DNA from: an uncultured Prevotella sp.
Lineage (GTDB): Bacteria; Bacteroidota; Bacteroidia; Bacteroidales; Bacteroidaceae
Length of the DNA stretch: 6,817 bases
Assembly: GCA_900553465.1 (NCBI GenBank)
Contig: USDT01000056.1
Coordinates: 1-6,817 of the forward strand
Reading direction: 5' to 3'
Shown one piece after another: positions 1 through 6,701 of this stretch (its first letter is position 1; every line of letters starts with the position of its first letter). The translations under genes and the position numbers were made by a program. The notes under the pieces were generated by a model. It was given only the letters and a program-made list of their open reading frames with translations. It made no database searches and had not been told where the DNA came from.

Positions 1-255
1 GCGCGCAAATTCGCGAAAATTTTTTGGGGTAGAACAGAAAACTCAAGCGGGAAAACCGCAGGATACTGAAAATCTGTAACTGTGCTCTTTTGCCCTGCCT
101 TCGGTTGAAAGCAATAGCGCCGGTATGTGATGTATGCCACGGGTTTCTGTTTCAAGCTATGTACACAGAATTTCTACTGAATCGTTTTTCACTTCTCATA
201 TCGCATGAATATACAGTCTGCCGTGGCGCGGTTGTGTGCGCAGTGAGGCATGCAA
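1..255. other. Left-edge non-coding stretch, no convincing gene
   Basis: I see no credible protein gene or RNA gene here. The only open frames are short, begin at TTG and give compositionally odd peptides rich in Cys, His and Arg. A small hairpin GCGG-GAAAA-CCGC lies at about 47-59. Because the gene at 334-2745 runs leftward and ends in a terminator at 262-292, this stretch is probably the spacer before another gene outside the window. Confidence 0.5.
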
Positions 256-261
256 ACGAAA

Positions 262-292
262 CGCCCGCCATGATTGCAGGTCATGGCGGGCG
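262..292 (-). terminator. Intrinsic terminator of the outer-membrane barrel gene
   Basis: A perfect 12-bp inverted repeat, CGCCCGCCATGA (262-273) and TCATGGCGGGCG (281-292), encloses a 7-nt loop. Read on the minus strand, the hairpin is followed by a T-rich run (TTTCGTTTGC), as expected of a rho-independent terminator. It begins about 40 nt beyond the stop codon of the leftward gene. On the plus strand the following bases are less T-rich, so I assign it mainly to the minus strand. Confidence 0.85.
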
Positions 293-333
293 GCGGTTAT
301 TGTTATGTTCCTGACTTTATGCGTGTTTATTCG

Positions 334-2745
334 TCAGAAGTCCTTGCCTTCGAACATCGCTCCCGACGACACCTTTCCGCTCTGCGTCTTGCCTCCCGTG
401 GCGTTGAAGAAGTAGCTTACGGACAGCATTATGTTTGGATAGCGTGGGCGAACGTAGGTTGATGACATGAGCGTCGCGGTGGAACGGCGGTTGTCGTAGC
501 GCGCCGTACGGAACACGTCGTGAGCCACGAGCGACAGTGCCAGACGGTCGTGCAGCAGCTGGCGGCGCACGGCAAGGTCGAAGTAGCAGTAGGCTTTCTC
601 GCGTCCCTGGGTGAGAATGGCAGGTCCCACGAAGTTGGCATCGAACTGCATGCGAGTGTCACGGCCCAGGTTGAAGTTGTTTATCATGGAGAACGAGTAG
701 CTCGTGTTGGCGGCGTCGGTGCAGCCCTCATAGTGGCTGGTGAACTCATAGCGGAATATGCTGCCGTTGAGAGTCATGTCCCACCAGCGCAGCATCTTCA
801 TGCGCGTGTTGAGTTCGAGTCCGAAGGTGAAGTCGTTGCCGGCGTTGATGAGCGAGTCGAGCGTCACGCCTGGCTCGTAGGGCACCCTCACCTTGTCCAT
901 CACTCCGCGGCGCGAGCGGTAGAAGGCTGTGAGTGACAGGCTGTTCTCATTGGCGAACGTCTTGCGGTAGCCAAGCTCAAGGGTGTGTATGTATTCTGGA
1001 TTTATGTCCGGATTGCCTATCTGTTTTGTGTAGTAGTCCTCGTATGTGATGTACGGTTCGAGCTGCCATATGCCCGGACGGTTGGTGCGGTAGGAGTAGC
1101 CCAGGGAGAATATGTTGCCCTGTCCGGCGTCGTATGACACGTGGGCCGAGGGGAACAGCTCCAGACGTTTGATGTATCGGTCGGCACCGGCGACGGATAT
1201 TGTCAGCTCGTCTATGGTGTGGTCGGCGCGCAGTCCGGCGTCGAACTCAAAGCGTCCCACCTTGTCTGTGAGCATGGCATAGAGCGAGTGTATCTGCCTA
1301 CGGTAGAAGAACGGCGCGTGCAGGTCGTCCTGCCACACGAAGTCGGCGAGGTTGCGGTCCCAGTATTTTATGTTGTATGCGCCGTGTTCGCTGTACGATG
1401 TGTAGTGATAGCCCAGCTCCATGCGTCCCGTCTTGCGGTAGTTGAGCAGATAGGAAGCCTCGCCGTCGAAGTCCCAGTGGTGCTCCTTCTCATATCCGCG
1501 TGTGCCCTCGTAGCGTGCACCTGAGGTGTCGAACATGTTGCTCTCGGTGTATTCCAGCGCATACCAGTCGTAGCGCAGGCGTCCGTTCACGGCTATGCGG
1601 TCGCCCCGTTCGTTGAGCTTCAGCACGTAGTCGGCAGCCAGCTGCGCGAGCCTTTTCTCGTTGGAGTAGCGGTCGTGGCTGTCGTAGAGGTTCGAGTTTA
1701 TCACCTCGTCGCCCTTCGTGCGGTGCTCGTAGTAGCTCATGTCGCCGCCGCGCCTGTTGTCGGTCATGCCGCTCTGCACCTCCAGTTGCAGTCGGTGGGC
1801 ACCTTTGTCATACTCCCATCCGGCGCGTCCGATGTAAGATATCTTGTTGCTGTGGCGCGTTCCGTCGGCGTCCGACGTCGTGGTGTAGTCATCTACTATG
1901 GTTGTCTTCTTCTGTCTGAAGTCGCTCTTACCCTTTATGTCCGACGCCGCCACGCCCACATACCAGCGGTTGGCTCCGCTGCGCCAGCCCACTGTGGCGT
2001 CGGTGTTCCATGTTCCTATGGTGCTTCCCGACACGTGTGCCGCTCCGCTCACGCCTTCGTCCGTCTGTCGGCGGGTCGTTATGTTTATTATGCCCACGTC
2101 GCCGTCGGTCTTATATCGTGCCGAAGGCGTTGTCATTATCTCTATCTCGTCGATGTCGGCCGCCGCTATCTGCTCCAGTGCCTGCGTGCCCTCAAGCATC
2201 GAAGGCTTGCCGTTGACATAGACAAGAAAGCCTGTGCTGCCGCGGAACGACAGGTTGCCGTCGGCATCGATGCGCACCGATGGTGTCGATTTGAGCACAT
2301 CCACGGCCGTGCCGCCCGATGCCGAAAGCACCGACGAGGCGTTTATCTTGCGCCGGTCGAGTTTATATACCACCTTGTTTCGGTCGCGCGTCACCACAAC
2401 TTCCTCCAGACTGCTCTCCTCCATCTCCATGCTTATGGTGCCAAGATCCACCGTTCGGCCCTGTCTGACCTCCAGCGGGTCGCTCTTGTATGTGCGGTAT
2501 CCCATGAGCATGATGGTGAGCGTGAATCGTCCGTCGCGCATTTTGCGTATCTCGAAATGTCCGTTCTCCACCACGGCCGAGGCCACGGTGTTGTTCTTTT
2601 CGTCGGTAACAGCCACATTGGCATACTCCATGTCCTTGCCCGTAGCGGCGTCAACCACATGGCCTTTCACGGCCGGAACACCATTCTGGCCATAAACCGC
2701 GCCGAACACCACAGACATGATAAGCGTGATAATAAAGCGTGTCAT
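334..2745 (-). CDS. Outer-membrane beta-barrel protein, TonB-dependent receptor-like
   Basis: An 803-residue outer-membrane protein. Residues 1-19 look like a signal peptide (hydrophobic core, probable cleavage before Gln20). Residues about 26-108 resemble the carboxypeptidase-D regulatory-like beta-sandwich (VKGHVVDAATGK, later GYRTYK). EEVVVT at 114-119 sits where Bacteroidetes receptors carry a TonB-box-like segment. Residues about 129-226 form a plug-like domain (VYVNGKPS, IDEIEIMTTPSARY, GIINITT). The rest is an aromatic-rich barrel with the conserved RTNRPGIWQLEP and GNPDINPEY segments near 553-585, typical of the OMP_b-brl_3 group. The protein lacks the usual SusC length (about 1000 residues) and has no SusD partner in view. 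The start is the ATG just before the signal peptide; no clear Shine-Dalgarno precedes it. The C-terminus continues about 20 residues past the last evident strand and ends FEGKDF. Family and location are well supported; the ligand is unknown and need not be a sugar. Confidence 0.93.
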   Translation of the reverse strand: MTRFIITLIMSVVFGAVYGQNGVPAVKGHVVDAATGKDMEYANVAVTDEKNNTVASAVVENGHFEIRKMRDGRFTLTIMLMGYRTYKSDPLEVRQGRTVDLGTISMEMEESSLEEVVVTRDRNKVVYKLDRRKINASSVLSASGGTAVDVLKSTPSVRIDADGNLSFRGSTGFLVYVNGKPSMLEGTQALEQIAAADIDEIEIMTTPSARYKTDGDVGIINITTRRQTDEGVSGAAHVSGSTIGTWNTDATVGWRSGANRWYVGVAASDIKGKSDFRQKKTTIVDDYTTTSDADGTRHSNKISYIGRAGWEYDKGAHRLQLEVQSGMTDNRRGGDMSYYEHRTKGDEVINSNLYDSHDRYSNEKRLAQLAADYVLKLNERGDRIAVNGRLRYDWYALEYTESNMFDTSGARYEGTRGYEKEHHWDFDGEASYLLNYRKTGRMELGYHYTSYSEHGAYNIKYWDRNLADFVWQDDLHAPFFYRRQIHSLYAMLTDKVGRFEFDAGLRADHTIDELTISVAGADRYIKRLELFPSAHVSYDAGQGNIFSLGYSYRTNRPGIWQLEPYITYEDYYTKQIGNPDINPEYIHTLELGYRKTFANENSLSLTAFYRSRRGVMDKVRVPYEPGVTLDSLINAGNDFTFGLELNTRMKMLRWWDMTLNGSIFRYEFTSHYEGCTDAANTSYSFSMINNFNLGRDTRMQFDANFVGPAILTQGREKAYCYFDLAVRRQLLHDRLALSLVAHDVFRTARYDNRRSTATLMSSTYVRPRYPNIMLSVSYFFNATGGKTQSGKVSSGAMFEGKDF

Positions 2746-2797
2746 AAACAGTAAGTCGTCTTTTCAGATTTCGTGCCCGGCATTAGTGTGGAGCCGG

Positions 2798-2809
2798 ACT
2801 GATGTCAGT
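2798..2809. promoter_or_regulatory. Short palindrome in the leader of the barrel gene
   Basis: ACTGA-TG-TCAGT is a perfect 5-bp inverted repeat around a 2-nt centre. It lies about 55 nt upstream of the barrel gene start and downstream of its candidate promoters, beside a small hairpin CCGGC/GCCGG (2777-2781 and 2793-2797). It could be a protein-binding site or part of a structured leader. Palindromes this short also arise by chance. Confidence 0.25.
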
Positions 2810-2868
2810 TAATAATAAAAATCAGGGTTTGAGCTATTCCTGCGTGCAGCCGCATGCTGGTTGCAGGG

Positions 2869-2956
2869 GCAAAGATAGTGAAAGGTGAGAGCAGAGCAAT
2901 ATGTGAAAACTGAGTTTTTACATGATTGTCTATGCCGAACCGCCTCCTGTCTTATT
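2869..2956. repeat. 88-bp tandem repeat, copy 1
   Basis: First full unit of a direct tandem repeat, beginning GCAAAGATAGTGAAAGGTGA and ending CCTCCTGTCTTATT. It differs from copy 2 at only about four positions. It contains a hairpin: ATGTGAAAAC (2901-2910) pairs with GTTTTTACAT (2914-2923) around a TGA loop, with one G-U pair. The CAAAGATA near its left end is a Bacteroidetes -7 element when read on the minus strand. Confidence 0.93.
2870..2900 (-). promoter_or_regulatory. Candidate proximal promoter of the barrel gene
   Basis: Read on the minus strand, TATCTTTG (2877-2870) matches the Bacteroidetes -7 consensus TAnnTTTG. Exactly 19 nt upstream is ATTG (2900-2897), one mismatch from the -33 consensus TTTG. 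Transcription would begin near 2864, giving the barrel gene a leader of about 120 nt. This is the nearest of three such elements created by the tandem repeat. Confidence 0.5.
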
Positions 2957-3044
2957 GCAAAGATAGTGAAAGGTGAGCGCAGAGCAATATGTGAAAACGT
3001 AGTTTTAACATGATTGTCTATGCCGAACCGCCTCCTGTCTTATT
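2957..3044. repeat. 88-bp tandem repeat, copy 2
   Basis: Second full unit, exactly 88 bp after copy 1. The differences cluster around the internal hairpin: the loop is GTA rather than TGA, and the right arm is GTTTTAACAT (3002-3011) rather than GTTTTTACAT. This keeps the outer ATGT/ACAT and inner AAAAC/GTTTT pairs but replaces the G-U pair with a G-A mismatch. One further change lies near 2976 (GAGC for GAGA). Confidence 0.93.
2958..2988 (-). promoter_or_regulatory. Candidate middle promoter of the barrel gene
   Basis: The same arrangement as in copy 1: minus-strand TATCTTTG (2965-2958) with ATTG (2988-2985) 19 nt upstream. Use of this promoter would put the hairpin of copy 1 inside the leader of the barrel mRNA, which would then be about 208 nt. 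Confidence 0.4.
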
Positions 3045-3069
3045 GCAAAGATAATGAAAGGTGGGCGCA
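3045..3069. repeat. Partial third copy of the 88-bp repeat
   Basis: The first 25 bases of the unit recur here with two mismatches (GCAAAGATAATGAAAGGTGG and following). Similarity stops at about 3069, which marks the right boundary of the tandem array at 2869-3069. Confidence 0.85.
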
Positions 3070-3077
3070 ATGGCAAA
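3046..3077 (-). promoter_or_regulatory. Candidate distal promoter of the barrel gene, best match
   Basis: Minus-strand TTTG (3077-3074), a 20-nt spacer, then TATCTTTG (3053-3046). Both elements match the Bacteroidetes consensus, better than in copies 1 and 2, because the -33 lies in unique sequence outside the repeat. It may be the original promoter, with the repeat amplified downstream of it. The resulting leader would be about 295 nt and include both repeat hairpins. Confidence 0.5.
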
Positions 3078-3116
3078 TAAAAGACAGTCGTTTTTAATAA
3101 TTTGTATCAGCCGGCC

Positions 3117-3196
3117 TGACATTGTCTTATCGGGAGGTAAAATAGAGAACAGGCACTGTCCGTTGTCTTACTTTACGATAAGACGGATAAATGTCA
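3117..3196. repeat. Large imperfect inverted repeat upstream of the hydrolase gene
   Basis: The left arm TGACATTGTCTTATCG (3117-3132) is complementary to two right-hand pieces, CGATAAGAC (3176-3184) and AATGTCA (3190-3196), separated by a 5-nt bulge. This gives 16 matched pairs around a 43-nt interior. A second GTCTTA (3165-3170) inside the loop pairs alternatively with TAAGAC (3179-3184) around 8 nt. The array of GTCTTA/TAAGAC half-sites could be an operator, an RNA structure on either strand, or the remnant of a small mobile element. Confidence 0.6.
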
Positions 3197-3245
3197 GTGC
3201 ATGTGTACGCATCTTGCGGCATGCTCCGGTTAAGCGATGCATCGG

Positions 3246-3273
3246 TATGGTGGCACAATATGCTGTATATTTG
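3246..3273 (+). promoter_or_regulatory. Alternative upstream promoter for the hydrolase gene
   Basis: TATATTTG (3266-3273) matches TAnnTTTG. The candidate -33, TATG (3246-3249), has one mismatch and a 16-nt spacer, which is short. The leader would be about 135 nt. It is a weaker candidate than 3308-3336. Confidence 0.3.
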
Positions 3274-3307
3274 TATAAAAAGATGTTATCTGTTTTTTGC
3301 AAAACAG

Positions 3308-3336
3308 TGTGGTATGGAAATTTTTTTGTATGTTTG
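3308..3336 (+). promoter_or_regulatory. Candidate main promoter of the hydrolase gene
   Basis: TATGTTTG (3329-3336) is a full match to the Bacteroidetes -7 consensus. TGTG (3308-3311), one mismatch from TTTG, lies 17 nt upstream. Transcription would start near 3342, leaving an AT-rich leader of about 70 nt that ends in the A-rich stretch before the start codon. A third combination, TTTG (3333-3336) with the imperfect TATTTTTTG (3359-3367), is also possible. Confidence 0.45.
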
Positions 3337-3412
3337 TGTCCGGATAAACATTTATGTTTATTTTTTGAAATACAATCTTATAACCAGCCTTCAACCAAAC
3401 TAAAAAACGACA

Positions 3413-6226
3413 ATGAGGAAATACGGTCTTTTCATAAGCATGTGCGTCGTGTGCATGTCGTTCGCGCTTACGGCGTGGTCGGCCGACGGTGCGCGTGAGA
3501 ACGACTGGATGCTCCACGGCGGCAGATACAAGGCCTACGTGAAGCAGAGCGGCGGACGCCTGATAATGGGCAACGGACTGGTGGAACGTCAGTTCAAGGA
3601 CGGCACCACAGTGGGTATGAACAATCTGATGACGGGCGAGGGAATGTTGCGCTCGGTGAGGGCCGAGGCCGAGCTGGAAATCGACGGTGTGCGCATACCT
3701 GTGGGAGGACTGCTCGGACAGCCGGCCCACAACTATCTGTTGCCTGAATGGATAGCAGACATGACGTCCGACCCCATGGCATTCAGCTTCGCGGGATATG
3801 AGACGTCGCCAATAAAGAAACGCTTCGACTGGAAACCGCGCAGCCAGTGGATATCGCTCCCCACGGAGTGGCCCGCCAAGGGCATTGAGCTCGTGATGAA
3901 ATACAGAGCCGGCGACGAACTGCTGCGCCGTCTTGAGGCACGCTTTGCTTCTGACGATAACCGCACGACGATAGCTTCGTCCGATTTTTCGGGTGTTCTG
4001 CCCGAGGGATGGCGCGTGGTGACGTCGGAGGGCAACACAGCCAACGCCTTCTCCAATGAAGGTAAGACGGGCGAGATACTCATCCCGGCCAACACCTGCG
4101 CTTATGTGGAGAAGGACATACCACAGGAGACGGAGGTGGTTGTGGCAAGGATAACGCCCGGAACCGACCGCTCGTCGAGTTGGGGACCGGGAATGGCGTG
4201 GGTGTTCGATGGCCATGTGGTGAAGCTCTACCTGCGTACGGCCGACTCAAGGTTTGGTATGACGGTGGACGGAAGCGAACGGATGCTGCAGACATGCCGC
4301 GTGGATGCGCCTGTATATATAAGGATGCAGCGCACGGGTGGCGTGCTCACGTGTGGCTTCTCCTACGACGGCAGGGCGTGGACAGAGCTTGGCGAGACTG
4401 ACATTGAACCCACTTTGCAGTCGCGCTGTGTGCGTGCCGGCAAGATGGACCTGTCCGGTGGCAACACGGAGCACGCCGACAAGGGCGCTCCCGGACGCTG
4501 CCGCGTGGACCTTCTGAAGGTGATGGGCGGACTGCCTCAGAATAAGGGAGAACGTATGTTCGACTATCTGAAGGATCTTGAGGTGAACGTCCACTACGAA
4601 ATTTACGACGGTATACCGCTCATAAGCAAGTGGTTCACGCTCGGCAACGGTTCTTCGCGCAGTGTGCGGCTCGATACTTACAAGAGCGAGATACTCGCCG
4701 TGATGGAGCCGGAGAACACTGTTGTCTTCGACCGCAGTTTCACAACACCCAACATAACGGTGGAGTCTGACCTTGTGCATGCCAACCAGCAGGACGGCGC
4801 CGACAGGTTCGACAACCTCATGATACAGCATCACGTTCACTGGAACAGGGATCCGCTCTACACCACACAGGTGGACTGGCCCATGAACATTCCTTGTCTG
4901 CTCGAGAGTTATCCCGAGTACGGACCGGCGGAGGATATAAGTAGCGGTGCGGTATTTGCCAGTCACCGTGTGTGGGAGCTCTTCCACGATACGTGGGACA
5001 GGGAGCGCAAGACGCTGCAGGTGAGAAGAATGTATCGTGTTGCTGCGCCATGGATTCACGAGAATCCGATATTCATGCACGTAAGAAACGCTGACGATGC
5101 TTCCGTAAAAAAGGCCATCGACCAGTGTGCCGAAGTTGGTTTCGAAATGGTGATAATGACTTTCTGGAGCGGAGTGGACCTTGAGGACGACAGTCCCGCA
5201 AACCTTGAACGCATGAAGAAGTTGGCCGACTATGCCCACTCCAAGGGAATTGCTCTCGGAGGTTACTCGCTTCTGGCGAGCCGCAGCGTGGGAAAGGACA
5301 ATGATGTGGTGATGCCTGAGGGCAAGACACCGCAGTTCGGCGCCGCACCATGCCTTGGAAGCGAATGGGGACAGCGCTATATGGACAAGCTGCGCAGATA
5401 CTTCGAGACGACCGGACAGGACATTCTGGAGCACGACGGCAGCTATCCGGGCGATGAGTGCGCATCGACATCGCATCCCGGCCACAGGGGTTTGGCCGAC
5501 TCACAGTGGAAACAGTATCAGACCATAAGCGGCTTCTATAAGGACTGTAAGTCGAAGGGCATATTCCTGAACATTCCCGACTGGTATTTCATGAACGGCC
5601 AGAACAAGACCGGTATGGGTTACCGTGAGGCCAACTGGTCGCTGCCCCGCAAGCTGCAGGAGATAATAGAACGTCAGAATATATACGACGGCACGTGGAT
5701 AAAGGCACCGTCGATGGGATGGATGATGGTGCCGCTGGTGGAATATCAGGGTGGTGGTGCGGCGGCGACCATAGAGCCATTGAAGGAGCATCTGCCCCAT
5801 TATGAGATGCGCCTTGCCAACAATTTCGGCGCGGGAGTGATAGCATGCTATCGTGGTCCGCAACTGTTCGATTCGCCGGAGACAAAAGCCGTGGTGAAGA
5901 AGTGGGTGGACTTCTATAAGGCTCACCGTCCTATCCTCGATTCGGACATAATACATCTGCGCCGTCCCGACGGAAATGACTGGGACGGTTTCATACATGT
6001 GAATCCAGCTCTGAAGGAAAAAGGTCTCATGATGCTCTACAATCCGTTGTCGCACGACATCAGGAAGAAGATACGGGTGCCGTTGTATTACACAGGACTG
6101 AAGGACAAGGTGACCGTCCGCCATGCTGACGGTACCACCGAGAAACTGCGTCTCGACAGCGACTGTTCGCTGCTTATGGACATCGAGATACCGGCCGGCT
6201 ACTGCAGTTGGTACGTGTTTGAGTGA
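3413..6226 (+). CDS. Secreted GH36/GH27-like glycoside hydrolase with inserted lectin-like domain
   Basis: A 937-residue exported protein, substrate unknown. Residues 1-23 look like a signal peptide (cleavage near AWS/A); there is no convincing lipobox. Residues about 35-180 and 383-540 appear to be halves of one N-terminal beta-sandwich, the second opening with VNVHYEIYDGIPLISKWFTL. Between them, about 188-372 resemble a concanavalin/DUF1349-like domain (DFSGVLPEGW, SYDGRAWTELG). A TIM barrel follows at about 550-850: PIFMHVRN, GFEMVIMTFWSG, GIALGGYSLL, DILEHDGSYPGDEC, GIFLNIPDWYF. By analogy with clan GH-D, Asp675 in EHDG at the end of strand 4 is the likely nucleophile; the acid/base is uncertain (Glu739 in GMGYRE is one candidate). 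A C-terminal beta domain covers about 855-937. The ATG at 3413 follows an A-rich leader and directly precedes the signal peptide. The gene appears monocistronic. Alpha-galactosidase-like activity is only a guess from the fold. Confidence 0.9.
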   Translation: MRKYGLFISMCVVCMSFALTAWSADGARENDWMLHGGRYKAYVKQSGGRLIMGNGLVERQFKDGTTVGMNNLMTGEGMLRSVRAEAELEIDGVRIPVGGLLGQPAHNYLLPEWIADMTSDPMAFSFAGYETSPIKKRFDWKPRSQWISLPTEWPAKGIELVMKYRAGDELLRRLEARFASDDNRTTIASSDFSGVLPEGWRVVTSEGNTANAFSNEGKTGEILIPANTCAYVEKDIPQETEVVVARITPGTDRSSSWGPGMAWVFDGHVVKLYLRTADSRFGMTVDGSERMLQTCRVDAPVYIRMQRTGGVLTCGFSYDGRAWTELGETDIEPTLQSRCVRAGKMDLSGGNTEHADKGAPGRCRVDLLKVMGGLPQNKGERMFDYLKDLEVNVHYEIYDGIPLISKWFTLGNGSSRSVRLDTYKSEILAVMEPENTVVFDRSFTTPNITVESDLVHANQQDGADRFDNLMIQHHVHWNRDPLYTTQVDWPMNIPCLLESYPEYGPAEDISSGAVFASHRVWELFHDTWDRERKTLQVRRMYRVAAPWIHENPIFMHVRNADDASVKKAIDQCAEVGFEMVIMTFWSGVDLEDDSPANLERMKKLADYAHSKGIALGGYSLLASRSVGKDNDVVMPEGKTPQFGAAPCLGSEWGQRYMDKLRRYFETTGQDILEHDGSYPGDECASTSHPGHRGLADSQWKQYQTISGFYKDCKSKGIFLNIPDWYFMNGQNKTGMGYREANWSLPRKLQEIIERQNIYDGTWIKAPSMGWMMVPLVEYQGGGAAATIEPLKEHLPHYEMRLANNFGAGVIACYRGPQLFDSPETKAVVKKWVDFYKAHRPILDSDIIHLRRPDGNDWDGFIHVNPALKEKGLMMLYNPLSHDIRKKIRVPLYYTGLKDKVTVRHADGTTEKLRLDSDCSLLMDIEIPAGYCSWYVFE

Positions 6227-6420
6227 CGTGCGGATGTTTTTCCATGCACCTTTTGCAGCGTTCTGACTATGCATCGGTAGGTTTCTCAGCCGGTAGTATG
6301 CATATCTCTGATTGTTGCAGGAATTGTTTCCGTCAGATGGAAAGGTTGGTGTAAACAGTCTGGAGATATGTTGTCACGCTGTCATTTTCATACAACAGCA
6401 AATTCATTAAGTATTCATAC
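6227..6420. other. 3' untranslated stretch after the hydrolase gene
   Basis: No gene is evident. Weak inverted repeats occur: GTGC/GCAC (6228-6231 and 6246-6249), TATGCAT (6268-6274) with ATGCATA (6298-6304), and TGTTGT/ACAACA (6369-6374 and 6392-6397). None has a convincing T-tract, so transcription probably continues to the hairpin at 6421-6458, giving a 3' untranslated region of roughly 230 nt. Confidence 0.5.
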
Positions 6421-6458
6421 CGGCCGCATCCATGGGCGTCAGCCATGCGATGCGGCCG
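6421..6458 (+). terminator. Intrinsic terminator of the hydrolase gene
   Basis: A perfect 10-bp stem, CGGCCGCATC (6421-6430) and GATGCGGCCG (6449-6458), is extended by CATGG/CCATG (6431-6435 and 6443-6447) past a single bulged C. The plus-strand sequence after it is T-rich (TTTCTCATTTTC). The strong GC stem and tail indicate rho-independent termination about 195 nt beyond the hydrolase stop codon, separating it from the transcription unit to the right. Confidence 0.85.
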
Positions 6459-6504
6459 TTTCTCATTTTCGGGCATAGTCTGATAGTAATGAAAACGTCG
6501 CAAA

Positions 6505-6547
6505 TGGACAAAACGAGCGCGAACAGACAACATGGCCGTTTTGTGCT
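6505..6547. promoter_or_regulatory. Possible regulator-binding site upstream of the right-edge promoter
   Basis: ACAAAACG (6508-6515) and CGTTTTGT (6537-6544) form a perfect 8-bp inverted repeat 21 nt apart. Within it, GACAA occurs twice in direct orientation (6507-6511 and 6526-6530), 19 bp apart, close to two helical turns. Direct repeats at that spacing suit AraC-type DNA-binding domains such as those of hybrid two-component regulators. This is inference from pattern only. It lies about 125-160 bp upstream of the promoter at 6669-6696. Confidence 0.35.
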
Positions 6548-6668
6548 GATTACTTTTTCATATACACATCGCGAAGTATAGAACAGTGATTTTTGTAAAA
6601 CTTAACACAATATTTTAGTTTTCATATCCTTTTGTTTTTTTTGGTTATTTTTAGTCTGCCGCATTGTC

Positions 6669-6696
6669 TTTGCAACTCTCTTTATAGATAAATTTG
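6669..6696 (+). promoter_or_regulatory. Rightward promoter of a gene beyond the window
   Basis: TAAATTTG (6689-6696) fully matches the Bacteroidetes -7 consensus. TTTG (6669-6672) is a perfect -33 but only 16 nt upstream; ATTG (6663-6666), 22 nt upstream, is an alternative. The preceding 70 bp are very AT-rich. Transcription would start near 6702 and run rightward out of the window. Confidence 0.55.
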
Positions 6697-6701
6697 TAAT
6701 G

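Noticed and set aside
45..150. Fragments resembling a cobalamin riboswitch (GGGAA, GAAAATC, ACTGTG, GCCAC in order)
   Set aside because: The CCCGC segment, the intact GCCACTG box and the closing CAGGAGACCTGCC-type element are missing, and no rightward gene follows before the convergent barrel gene. The matches are too short to support the call without a covariance-model search.
90..462. Two short plus-strand open frames near the left edge
   Set aside because: Both start at TTG, one overlaps the terminator stem and the other runs antisense into the barrel gene. The peptides look non-biological.
1675..2754. Long open frame (359 codons) on the plus strand antisense to the barrel gene
   Set aside because: Its translation is low-complexity in Val, His, Arg and Ala, with no recognisable domain, whereas the minus strand encodes a clear signal peptide, plug and barrel.
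2869..3069. CRISPR array
   Set aside because: The repeats are 88 bp and directly adjoining, with no unique spacers between them, and no cas genes are present.
3443..3454. Lipoprotein signal (cysteines at residues 11 and 14 of the hydrolase)
   Set aside because: The residues before these cysteines do not form a lipobox, and they lie in the hydrophobic core with a better type I cleavage site near residue 23.
3061..3498. Plus-strand open frame of 145 codons across the intergenic region
   Set aside because: It starts at GTG inside the repeat array, crosses the inverted repeat and promoter candidates, and runs out of frame into the hydrolase signal peptide. The product resembles no family I know.
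4247..5485. Long minus-strand open frame antisense to the hydrolase
   Set aside because: It lies wholly inside a well-supported gene, has no family features, and looks like a codon-bias shadow. The same holds for 3230-4216 and 5501-6274.
6333..6533. Minus-strand open frame of 66 codons
   Set aside because: It reads straight through the terminator hairpin at 6421-6458 and has no recognisable features or promoter.
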